Shown: positions 52,553 through 58,718 of the stretch, piece after piece
How the letters are laid out: each line of letters begins with the position of its first letter
Numbering within the stretch: the first letter of the stretch is position 1
NCBI RefSeq assembly: GCF_004303025.1
Contig: NZ_PJQW01000001.1
Span: forward strand, 281,080 to 339,797
DNA: 58,718 nt
Source: Flavobacterium sp. J27
Lineage (GTDB): Bacteria; Bacteroidota; Bacteroidia; Flavobacteriales; Flavobacteriaceae
Direction: 5' to 3'
Notes under the pieces: model-generated
The model's database searches: none
What the model was told of the DNA's origin: nothing
What the model saw: only the letters and a program-made list of their open reading frames with translations
Translations under genes and position numbers: made by a program

Positions 52553-52584
52553 AAAAATGCTTCACTAAAAAGCGAAGCATTTTT
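52553..52584 (-). terminator. Terminator after the acyl-CoA dehydrogenase gene
   Basis: 11-bp stem AAAAATGCTTC / GAAGCATTTTT with a 10-base loop. Confidence 0.78.
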
Positions 52585-52607
52585 GATTTTTTTTATCTAT
52601 TATGCTA

Positions 52608-53786
52608 TTATTTAAATGCATTTAATCCTGTGATGTCTAGTCCAGTGATTAATAAATGTATGTCGTGAGTACCTTCGTAAGTAACTACAGATTCTAAATT
52701 CATCATATGTCTCATGATAGAATATTCTCCTGTAATTCCCATTCCGCCTAGCATTTGACGTGCTTCTCTAGCAATAGTTAGAGCCATGTCTACATTGTTT
52801 CTTTTAGCCATAGAAATTTGTGCAGAAGTCGCTCTTCCTTCATTTCGTAAAACCCCCAATCTCCAAGTTAATAATTGTGCTTTTGTGATTTCGGTAATCA
52901 TTTCGGCTAATTTTTTTTGTTGTAATTGGGTAGCACCAATAGGTTTGTCAAACTGAATACGCTCTTTAGAATAACGTAAAGCTGTGTCATAACAATCCAT
53001 AGCAGCACCAATTGCACCCCAAGCAATTCCATAACGAGCAGAATCCAAACAACCAAGAGGAGCTCCTAAACCAGATTTATTAGGTAGTAAGTTTTCTTTT
53101 GGTACTTTAACATTATCAAAAATTAACTCTCCTGTAGCAGAAGCACGAAGTGACCATTTATTATGAGTTTCAGGAGTGGTAAATCCATCCATGCCTCTTT
53201 CTACTATTAAACCATGAATTCTTCCTTCTTCATTTTTTGCCCAAACCACAGCGATATCAGCAAAAGGCGCATTAGAAATCCACATTTTCGCACCATTTAA
53301 TAGATAATGGTCACCCATATCTTTAAAATTGGTTACCATACCAGCTGGGTTTGAACCATGATCTGGTTCTGTAAGACCAAAACAACCAATGAATTCACCT
53401 GTAGCTAATTTTGGTAAATATTTCATACGTTGCTCTTCATTTCCATATTTCCAAATAGGGTACATAACTAATGAAGATTGTACAGATGAAGTAGAGCGAA
53501 CGCCACTATCTCCTCTTTCTATTTCTTGCATGATTAAACCATACGAAATTTGGTCTAAACCAGCTCCACCATATTCTACTGGAATATATGGTCCAAAACC
53601 ACCTATTTCTGCTAAACCTTTTACAATTTGTTTTGGAAATTCAGCTTTTTGAGCGTATTCTTCAATAATTGGAGAAACTTCTCTTTTTACCCAAGCACGT
53701 GCTGAATCACGTACCAGTTTGTGTTCGTCATTTAATAAATCATCCAATTGATAATAATCTGGAGCCTGAAATAAGTCTGGTTTCAT
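52608..53786 (-). CDS. Acyl-CoA dehydrogenase, glutaryl-CoA-dehydrogenase-like
   Basis: 392 residues. FAD enzyme of the acyl-CoA dehydrogenase fold: FGLTEPDHGSNPAGM (FAD/substrate loop), WISNAPFADIAVVWAK, YGIAWGAIGAAMDCYDTALRY (Arg for the glutarate carboxylate in GCDH), ARQMLGGMGITGEYS and the catalytic base Glu in VTYEGTHDIHLL. The closest match by eye is glutaryl-CoA dehydrogenase, which oxidises and decarboxylates glutaryl-CoA to crotonyl-CoA in lysine and tryptophan breakdown. This fits with the saccharopine dehydrogenase at 4.7 kb. Confidence 0.9.
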   Translation of the reverse strand: MKPDLFQAPDYYQLDDLLNDEHKLVRDSARAWVKREVSPIIEEYAQKAEFPKQIVKGLAEIGGFGPYIPVEYGGAGLDQISYGLIMQEIERGDSGVRSTSSVQSSLVMYPIWKYGNEEQRMKYLPKLATGEFIGCFGLTEPDHGSNPAGMVTNFKDMGDHYLLNGAKMWISNAPFADIAVVWAKNEEGRIHGLIVERGMDGFTTPETHNKWSLRASATGELIFDNVKVPKENLLPNKSGLGAPLGCLDSARYGIAWGAIGAAMDCYDTALRYSKERIQFDKPIGATQLQQKKLAEMITEITKAQLLTWRLGVLRNEGRATSAQISMAKRNNVDMALTIAREARQMLGGMGITGEYSIMRHMMNLESVVTYEGTHDIHLLITGLDITGLNAFK

Positions 53787-54074
53787 ATATAAGTTATTAA
53801 GAGATAGTTTGCCTTACAGCTTTGTTAAATTAATAAAACAAAAGTAAATAAAGATTTTTAACAAATCAACGAACAATTGTTATATTTTTCAAACAAGTAA
53901 AATGGAAACCACCAGCATTAAAAAATATTTTTGTATTTCAAAAAATAATATTACTTTAGAACTCGATACGATTAAAATTTGTATCTGGTCTTCTCGAGAC
54001 TTTTACTTCTATAAACCACTTTATAATTACTTATCGATATAATTCAAAAAATCGATGGTTAATTTTTTATATTG

Positions 54075-54096
54075 AAGACAAGTGTTCAAGTGTCTT
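54075..54096. promoter_or_regulatory. Repeat upstream of the first double-glycine peptide gene
   Basis: AAGACA (54075-54080) is mirrored by TGTCTT (54091-54096). Inside are two tandem 8-mers, AAGTGTTC and AAGTGTCT. It lies 44 bases before the peptide ATG. A candidate operator, possibly for the AraC-type regulator downstream, whose family often binds direct repeats. Confidence 0.4.
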
Positions 54097-54140
54097 AAAC
54101 AATTGAATAAACAAGTATAAATTATTTAAAACTTTTAATT

Positions 54141-54317
54141 ATGTTAAAAAAGATCTTAAAATTAAGTGGTGCACAAGAATTGTCAAAAAAAGAACAAAAA
54201 GAAATTAATGGCGGAGCAATTATTACAAAACGCTGTGGAGGAGATGGGAGTTTTATTTATGTAAATGGAGAAAAGGTATGTTGTTATATTCCTGCTCAAA
54301 ATAATTATATCTGCTAA
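54141..54317 (+). CDS. Double-glycine leader peptide A (Cys-rich, bacteriocin/RiPP-like)
   Basis: 58 residues. Leader of 25 residues (MLKKILKLSGAQELSKKEQK then EINGG) ending in Gly24-Gly25, the cut site used by C39-type peptidases. The predicted 33-residue core has Cys32, Cys47-Cys48 and Cys58: four Cys with one adjacent pair. The leader has the same length and pattern as the four peptides at 56.0-56.8 kb (L11-13 hydrophobic, L-S-K-x-E-Q-K). A strong terminator follows. Likely a secreted small antimicrobial or signalling peptide; leader family resembles the Bacteroidota GG natural-product precursors (TIGR04149-like). Confidence 0.8.
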   Translation: MLKKILKLSGAQELSKKEQKEINGGAIITKRCGGDGSFIYVNGEKVCCYIPAQNNYIC

Positions 54318-54343
54318 TTAAAACAGATATATCTAAAATTTGC

Positions 54344-54378
54344 AAAAGCTACTTATAATCTTATAAGTGGCTTTTTTT
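54344..54378 (+). terminator. Terminator after peptide A
   Basis: 12-bp stem AGCTACTTATAA / TTATAAGTGGCT (one G-U pair), 2-base loop, then a T7 run. It separates peptide A from the AraC gene. Confidence 0.85.
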
Positions 54379-54443
54379 CTAAAAAAAATAAAATTCTAAA
54401 ATTTTATGTGCTATTATCTAAATACATTTTTTAATCAAATACA

Positions 54444-55508
54444 ATGATTTATATTTTAGGTGCCTTCTTTTCAGTTTTTTTAATAGTTATTTTATTGCAT
54501 AAGAAAAAATCTAAATCTGACTATATTTTAATTCTTTGGTTACTCATACTAGGTTTAGATTTGTCTTTATTTTATGGTAAAAAAGAGAACTTGATATTAA
54601 ATATTTTAAACGTGCCTTTCCCTTTTTTTCATGGTCTTTTATTGTTTCTTTATACAAAAACGTTATTACACTTTAAAACAAGTAAAATAATTTTTGTTGT
54701 TTTAGTCATGCCACTGTTTATTTGTATGATTGGTTTGTTTTATTTGTTTTATAATCAAAATTTTAGTCTTTTCGTTTCTGTTGAGCAAACCACAATATGG
54801 GGAATAGTTTATTTTGTTTTAGTTCTTCTATCAGGTTTTTTGGGAGTTTATTATTCTTTTAAAACAATTAAAGAGTATGAGTTGAAACAAGATGAGAATA
54901 ATGTTCTAAGAAAGCTTAATTTAAAATGGTTACGTTTTTTAATTATAGGAATTGGGATAACATGGGGAACAATTTTTTTTAATATATCGGAAATAACACT
55001 TTTCTTTTTATCTCTTTTTGTAATGAGTATTGGATATTATGGTATTATCAAAGCTCCAATATTTTATGAATTTCAAATTTCCAAAAATAGCAATGCCTTT
55101 AGTGTAATAGAGAAAGTTGCATTAAAAAAAGAATCTCTACTCTTGAGTGAAGAGAGTGAAAGGCAAATACTAAATCGATTAGAAAAATTGATTGATAAAA
55201 AAATGTATCTTAAGAATGATTTTACACAACAATTTGTAGCTAAAAAAATAAAAACAAACACGTCTTACTTATCACATGTGGTAAATAAATACTATCAGCA
55301 ATCTTTTAGTAGTTATCTTAATGAATTAAGAATTAATTATGCAATAGAGCAGATAAAAAATAATTCCATATTTAGAGAATATACCACACAAGCTATAGCT
55401 GAAACTGTTGGTTTTAAAAATGCAGATTCTTTTACTACGTCTTTTAAAAAGAAAATGGGAGTTACTCCGTTTCAATTCATTAATGCAGTTAAAAAAGAAA
55501 AGAGATAA
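54444..55508 (+). CDS. Membrane-anchored AraC-family transcriptional regulator
   Basis: 354 residues. Six to seven transmembrane helices fill residues 1-205, then a linker and an AraC-type DNA-binding domain (~250-350) with two HTH motifs: KKIKTNTSYLSHVVNKYYQQ, SFSSYLNELRINYAIEQI, and TQAIAETVGFKNADSFTTSF with FKKKMGVTPFQF. Regulators of this 7TM-AraC form are common in Flavobacteriia; they are thought to sense an envelope or extracellular cue and act from the membrane. It lies inside the peptide island, between peptide A and peptides B-E, so it is the obvious candidate regulator. Confidence 0.9.
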   Translation: MIYILGAFFSVFLIVILLHKKKSKSDYILILWLLILGLDLSLFYGKKENLILNILNVPFPFFHGLLLFLYTKTLLHFKTSKIIFVVLVMPLFICMIGLFYLFYNQNFSLFVSVEQTTIWGIVYFVLVLLSGFLGVYYSFKTIKEYELKQDENNVLRKLNLKWLRFLIIGIGITWGTIFFNISEITLFFLSLFVMSIGYYGIIKAPIFYEFQISKNSNAFSVIEKVALKKESLLLSEESERQILNRLEKLIDKKMYLKNDFTQQFVAKKIKTNTSYLSHVVNKYYQQSFSSYLNELRINYAIEQIKNNSIFREYTTQAIAETVGFKNADSFTTSFKKKMGVTPFQFINAVKKEKR

Positions 55509-56046
55509 TTGTAAGTAATGTCTCTTTTAAAATTTATGAAATTTGTCGATTTTCTATTCAAGGTTATCAATGAACATTCTTTTCTGGATATTTCTTTATT
55601 CTTCTGAATCTTTAGGAACTATTTTTTCTGTAATCAGTTATTATTCTTATTCTCTTTGAAAGTTTTCAAGTACTACTTGTGAAAGTCTCAATTACAGAAT
55701 TATAACTCAATTATAGTGTTAGATGATTGTTTTTATTTCATTAGTTCTTAAAATGTTTAAAAATCAAAATTTTATATCGTTGAAAAGATGTTTTTGTTTG
55801 TTTAGTGGTCCTCAATGTTAAAGTAGTAAGTGCTATAATTTAAAAAATACAGGCCTTTTTTTTATAAATCCTATGTTTTACTTTTTTTAAAAACCTTTTT
55901 TTTACTACAAATTTGTTTTGAAGTTATGTTTCAAAAGAATTGGTTGCTGATTTTAAGAATATAATATCAAAAAAAATATAATGGCCATTATACTGTCAAA
56001 AGTTTCAATTGACATTAAATGTTTGAAACAATTAAAAAGAGTAAAC
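55509..56046. other. 538-base gap without a convincing gene
   Basis: AT-rich, with several poly-T runs near 55856-55910. Short open frames occur on both strands but none has a leader, a signal peptide or family resemblance. An imperfect -7 box (TATGTTTC, near 55925) lies upstream of peptide B. It probably holds the promoter and leader of the B-E operon. Confidence 0.5.
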
Positions 56047-56238
56047 ATGAAGAAATCAATTTTAAGTTTGAAAGGTGTTCACGAGTTAACATTAGTTGAT
56101 AAAAAGAAAATTAATGGTGGAGCAAATGCGTGTTGGCAACAAATTTGCGGAATAACTAGAGAACAATGTATTGAAGAATTACAAGGTATTTATAATAAAT
56201 CTACTGGATGTTGTGGGTATGTTCCATCTAATTGTTAA
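56047..56238 (+). CDS. Double-glycine leader peptide B (six-Cys core)
   Basis: 63 residues from the ATG at 56047. The frame reaches back to 55981, but only this ATG gives the shared 25-residue leader (MKKSILSLKGVHELTLVDKK then KINGG). The core of 38 residues is the longest of the set, with Cys29, Cys34, Cys41, Cys55-Cys56 and Cys63. The leader's first seven residues MKKSILS are identical to peptide C. First gene of the B-C-D-E run. Confidence 0.78.
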   Translation: MKKSILSLKGVHELTLVDKKKINGGANACWQQICGITREQCIEELQGIYNKSTGCCGYVPSNC

Positions 56239-56257
56239 TGTTAATCTATTTATAGTC

Positions 56258-56404
56258 ATGAAAAAATCAATTTTAAGTATTCAAGGGATTAGAGTTTTAA
56301 ATAAAAATGAACAAAAAATAGTAGCTGGTGGTCATCATGATCCTTGTCAAATTCAACAAGCTTGTTGTGGTAAACCTGGTTATCCACCTTGTATGGAAAA
56401 ATAA
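56258..56404 (+). CDS. Double-glycine leader peptide C
   Basis: 48 residues from the ATG at 56258. Leader MKKSILSIQGIRVLNKNEQK then IVAGG. The core of 23 residues is HHDPCQIQQACCGKPGYP then PCMEK, with Cys30, Cys36-Cys37 and Cys45. The core is nearly the same as that of peptide E (shared DPC, ACCGKPGYP, C). Nineteen bases after peptide B. Confidence 0.8.
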   Translation: MKKSILSIQGIRVLNKNEQKIVAGGHHDPCQIQQACCGKPGYPPCMEK

Positions 56405-56430
56405 AAATTATGAAAATAAAAATTATGAAA
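56401..56430 (+). repeat. 15-bp tandem duplication at the start of peptide D
   Basis: ATAAAAATTATGAAA occurs twice in a row, giving two in-frame ATG codons (56410 and 56425). The first copy restores the standard 25-residue leader length. Confidence 0.8.
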
Positions 56431-56580
56431 TTCGAAAAAGTGCAATTGCTTTCTAAAAATGAATTGAAAGCAATTGGCGGTGGTAAAACAGAAGATTGGG
56501 ATTTATGTTGTTTAAAAGAAAACTCGCCACCATTACCTCCTTTTGGTTGTGAATCTTGGGTAATTTGTGCAGAATTCTAG
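56410..56580 (+). CDS. Double-glycine leader peptide D
   Basis: 56 residues from the ATG at 56410, chosen because it places Val11 and Gly24-Gly25 exactly as in the other peptides (MKIKIMKFEKVQLLSKNELK then AIGGG). The second ATG at 56425 would shorten the leader by five. The core of 31 residues has Cys33-Cys34, a Pro-rich middle (NSPPLPPFG), Cys47 and Cys53, so the adjacent Cys pair comes first here. It starts 5 bases after the stop of peptide C. Confidence 0.75.
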   Translation: MKIKIMKFEKVQLLSKNELKAIGGGKTEDWDLCCLKENSPPLPPFGCESWVICAEF

Positions 56581-56636
56581 TTGTAAGAGCTTAATTTCAA
56601 TTGGCTTTATATATGAATCAAATAAATATAATAATT

Positions 56637-56786
56637 ATGAAAAACTCAATTTTAAGTATTCAAGGTGTTCAAATTTTAAGTAAAAATGAACAAAAGGAAG
56701 TATCGGGAGGTACGTTTAATGATCCTTGTAGTATTCAAGAGGCTTGTTGTGGCAAACCTGGATATCCAAAGTGTAAATTAAAATAA
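56637..56786 (+). CDS. Double-glycine leader peptide E
   Basis: 49 residues from the ATG at 56637. Leader MKNSILSIQGVQILSKNEQK then EVSGG. The core of 24 residues is TFNDPCSIQEACCGKPGYP then KCKLK, with Cys31, Cys37-Cys38 and Cys46: the same Cys spacing as peptide C (x5, adjacent pair, x7) but a more basic end. Protein and DNA similarity to C point to a recent duplication around D. A terminator follows. Confidence 0.8.
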   Translation: MKNSILSIQGVQILSKNEQKEVSGGTFNDPCSIQEACCGKPGYPKCKLK

Positions 56787-56799
56787 TTATCTTAATATT

Positions 56800-56830
56800 A
56801 AAACCACTAATAGTTTTATTGGTGGTTTTT
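56800..56830. terminator. Bidirectional terminator between peptide E and the membrane protein gene
   Basis: Stem AAAACCACTAAT / ATTGGTGGTTTT with one G-U pair, then a T-run. It overlaps the stop codon of the minus-strand gene. Confidence 0.85.
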
Positions 56831-57811
56831 TATTATAGCTTTAATGCATAAAATATTGAGAGGAAACTCCATAACAACATGTAATAAACTTAAAAATAAT
56901 AATACCGCAAGTCCAGTAGCATAATCATAAAAATACAGACTTACAGCGAGTACCCAGAAAATACAAATTAGAATAGATTTTTTTTTGGTTATTTTTTTGT
57001 GCCACCCGATAACAGTTGTTTTTGAAAACCAATTTAAGTAATGATAGGTATAAGCGAAAGCAATAAAAATCTGAATTTTTAAATTCGCCATTTCATTAAA
57101 AAATAAAAAATTGTTGTATTCAATTCCGAAAAAATTTAAAACGGTGACATTTAATTTATAAAAATTAGTACTAATTATAGTTTTAATAGTTTCAGAAAAA
57201 TGGTAGCTGGTATTGTCAATGTCAATTACTATTAAGATTAATGGTATGGCAAGCATTAGAAAAATATTAAAGTAATTTATCGTGCTTTTATCTTTTAAAT
57301 TACCATACCACATAAATAAAATAGTAAAAAGATAGACATGTATTAATGTGGGAAGTAAAATACCTATAATAACATGGTATGTTTTAAATTGATGCAGTAA
57401 AAAAGCAATTAAAAACCCAATAGCAATAACAATTAATTGTTGTTTTTTTTGTTTCCAAAACAATAAACTAAAGGCAATTACCAGTGATAAAAAAAAGATG
57501 TGATTCGTATATTTAGGTAATTGATAACGTAGTATTTTGAAGATAGCTATGTCTTTTAAAGAGTCTAAGAATGAAATTCTTAAAATACCAGGGATAGCTA
57601 TTATTAGGGTAAAAAAAAGAATAAAATAAATCCATTTTTTACTATTAATAAAGTAATTTTTATCTTTTATCCAATTGATTTCAGTTAAATAATGTAATGG
57701 CCCTAATATGGCGTAACTTAATACAAATAACTCAAAGGGAAAGATGTAAGCAAATACAAATGAAATTAAAATTAACAGGGTATTGAGTCGGTCTATTTGT
57801 AATATATTCAT
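56816..57811 (-). CDS. Multi-pass membrane protein with conserved His motifs, function unknown
   Basis: 331 residues, about nine to ten transmembrane helices. His-bearing motifs lie at helix ends: GPLHYLTEINW near residue 39, LIHVYLFT, FAYTYHYLNWFSKTTVIGWH and LLHVVMEFPLN. This pattern recalls Brp/Blh-type carotenoid oxygenases or other membrane di-iron enzymes, but I cannot place it firmly. It converges on the peptide cluster, sharing its terminator. An immunity role is possible only by position. Confidence 0.6.
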   Translation of the reverse strand: MNILQIDRLNTLLILISFVFAYIFPFELFVLSYAILGPLHYLTEINWIKDKNYFINSKKWIYFILFFTLIIAIPGILRISFLDSLKDIAIFKILRYQLPKYTNHIFFLSLVIAFSLLFWKQKKQQLIVIAIGFLIAFLLHQFKTYHVIIGILLPTLIHVYLFTILFMWYGNLKDKSTINYFNIFLMLAIPLILIVIDIDNTSYHFSETIKTIISTNFYKLNVTVLNFFGIEYNNFLFFNEMANLKIQIFIAFAYTYHYLNWFSKTTVIGWHKKITKKKSILICIFWVLAVSLYFYDYATGLAVLLFLSLLHVVMEFPLNILCIKAIIKNHQ

Positions 57812-57825
57812 GTGGTAAAAATAAA

Positions 57826-57855
57826 AAAAGCTTCAAGATTTAACCTGAAGCTTTT
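57826..57855 (-). terminator. Terminator after the repeat-bearing T9SS gene
   Basis: Stem AAAAGCTTCA / TGAAGCTTTT. On the minus strand it is followed by T7. Confidence 0.85.
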
Positions 57856-57878
57856 AAAAAATATTTTATTTCAAATAA

Positions 57879-58718
57879 TTAATATTTAATAACCATTTTT
57901 TTACTGTCTATTTTCTTTCCACCAATAAAAAGGGTGTAATTGTAAATTCCAGAAGCAAGTCCTTTGGTATTAATATGAAGTTCTTTTTCTCCTGTTTCAT
58001 TTAAATCCACTTTTTCAATTATTTTTCCTAACATATCTGTAAAAACAAGTTTTGCATTTTCAGATTCAGAAGGAAGATAATATTTAATAACCGAAGTGTG
58101 ATTAAAAGGATTTGGTACATTTTGATATAAAATTGGACCAGAAACTCTACTACCAGTGTGTGTAGGTCCTGCAAGCATTCCGTCACAAGCACAAGCTTCA
58201 ATAGCGTCTAAACGAGTTAAAATATCATTTATTTGCGTTTGTTGATTCATGTTTTCTGTTTCTAAAGCACTTAAAATTGGAGATAAATCTACATTCACAG
58301 AAGCTCCATTTTCAATTGCAATAGTTAATGTGTTTCCAGATAATGTAGCAGAAGTTAAGTTTTGAGAATCGGTATTAACATAAGCCGATAAGTCTACCGT
58401 AGTTGCGTCATTTGACAAGCTTAAAGTATTACCAGTTAAAGTTAAATCTTGGCTATCAGTACCCGCAAGAGAAGATAAATCAACGGTGTTAGTACCACCA
58501 GAAATGCTTAAAGTAGATCCTGATAAACTTAATTCTTGATTGTCTGTATTATCTAAATAACCACTTAAATCTACCGTAGTAGCGTCATTTGACAAGCTTA
58601 AAGTATTACCAGTTAAAGTTAAATCTTGGCTATCAGTACCCGTAAGAGAAGATAAATCAACGGTGTTAGTACCACCAGAAATGCTTAAAGTAGATCCTGA
58701 TAAACTTAATTCTTGATT
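57879..58718 (-). CDS. T9SS-sorted surface protein with tandem beta repeats, 5' end outside window
   Basis: 279 residues visible; the frame stays open to the right edge, so the TTG at 58595 is internal. It begins with tandem repeats of about 29-30 residues (QELSLSGSTLSISGGTNTV, then DLSSL; QDLTLTGNTLSLSNDATTV, then DLSGYL). Next come a short coiled coil (ETENMNQQTQINDILTRLDA), ACACDG, and a C-terminal sorting domain (LYQNVPNPFNHTSVIKYYLP ... GIYNYTLFIGGKKIDSKKM). Repeats of this kind form beta-helical stalks in adhesins and tail-fibre-like surface proteins. Exported through the type IX system. Confidence 0.85.
   Translation of the reverse strand, partial: NQELSLSGSTLSISGGTNTVDLSSLTGTDSQDLTLTGNTLSLSNDATTVDLSGYLDNTDNQELSLSGSTLSISGGTNTVDLSSLAGTDSQDLTLTGNTLSLSNDATTVDLSAYVNTDSQNLTSATLSGNTLTIAIENGASVNVDLSPILSALETENMNQQTQINDILTRLDAIEACACDGMLAGPTHTGSRVSGPILYQNVPNPFNHTSVIKYYLPSESENAKLVFTDMLGKIIEKVDLNETGEKELHINTKGLASGIYNYTLFIGGKKIDSKKMVIKY
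58365..58718 (-). repeat. 177-bp tandem repeat
   Basis: Two nearly identical units of 177 bases (59 codons); for example the base after AATTCTTGAT falls at 58541 and 58718, exactly one period apart. Each unit holds two related sub-repeats of about 88 bases. The array continues past the window edge. Confidence 0.85.

Noticed and set aside
53902..54042. 46-codon open frame (METTSIKKYFCISKNN...) upstream of peptide A
   Set aside because: No leader, signal peptide, family resemblance or operon context. The length is compatible with chance in AT-rich DNA, so I did not call it a gene.
55509..55980. More GG-leader peptides between the AraC gene and peptide B
   Set aside because: I searched by eye for the leader pattern (L-S-K-x-E-Q-K then GG) on both strands and found none.
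58365..58718. CRISPR-like array at the right end
   Set aside because: The repeats are in frame, translate to a regular beta-repeat protein and have no unique spacers.

Overview
The window is chromosomal DNA from a member of the Bacteroidota, almost certainly the Flavobacteriaceae. The evidence is AT-rich sequence, several genes ending in type IX secretion (T9SS) sorting domains, SusC-like and HmuR-like TonB receptors, lipoproteins whose lipobox Cys is followed by S/N-S/N-D-D-D, TAnnTTTG-type -7 promoter boxes, and family-typical versions of pckA, pyrC and mrp. I see no rRNA, tRNA, CRISPR array, insertion sequence or prophage. Most of the window is ordinary core genome. The accessory parts are near 18.7-25.2 kb, 33.5-39.5 kb, 43-51 kb and 53.8-58.7 kb.

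Layout. 0-16 kb: the 3' part of leuS, two small membrane/coiled-coil proteins, a YugP-type Zn peptidase, an Lrp regulator next to saccharopine dehydrogenase, a large secreted Zn-metalloprotease, DUF423, pckA, hemD with DUF4271, a GT2-pyrC-DUF4296 operon and an SDR. 16-25 kb: tyrS, a LuxE-like acyl-protein synthetase, two T9SS cargo proteins, a beta-helix lipoprotein and a TonB receptor, the last divergent from a PhoB/PhoR-like two-component system. 27-31 kb: a glycosyltransferase, an LpxH-like phosphoesterase, trmB, a LysE-type exporter and a Cys-less alkyltransferase-like protein. 30.7-39.5 kb: an NtrB/NtrC-like pair divergent from a MacB-type tripartite efflux operon (adaptor, ATPase, FtsX permease, TolC), with a candidate enhancer dyad and a -24-like element between them. 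An unusual small open frame beginning with ATA lies inside the operon. 39.7-42.6 kb: an Fe-S and electron-transfer cluster (mrp, NfuA-like, ferredoxin-NADP reductase, 2Fe-2S ferredoxin).

42.6-46.7 kb is a heme-uptake locus: an HmuR-like receptor and HmuY-like lipoprotein divergent from a DUF6607 gene. It is followed by a decayed T9SS sorting-domain remnant. 47.1-50.6 kb is a tightly packed operon of S-adenosylmethionine decarboxylase, a zinc-ribbon DUF4178 membrane protein, a tiny membrane protein, DUF350 and a membrane-embedded spermidine-synthase-like enzyme. This looks like a dedicated membrane polyamine or aminopropyl-transfer system. 50.6-53.8 kb holds a phosphoesterase, a probable structured RNA element, a DUF3050 protein and a glutaryl-CoA-dehydrogenase-like enzyme.

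The most novel part is 54.1-56.8 kb: five short genes (48-63 residues), most too short for routine gene callers. Each has a 25-residue double-glycine leader with Gly24-Gly25, followed by a Cys-rich core carrying an adjacent Cys-Cys pair. They surround a membrane-anchored AraC-type regulator. They look like a family of secreted bacteriocin-like or RiPP-like peptides. No C39-peptidase exporter or modifying enzyme is visible, so those must lie elsewhere. The window ends inside a T9SS cargo gene made of 177-bp tandem repeats.
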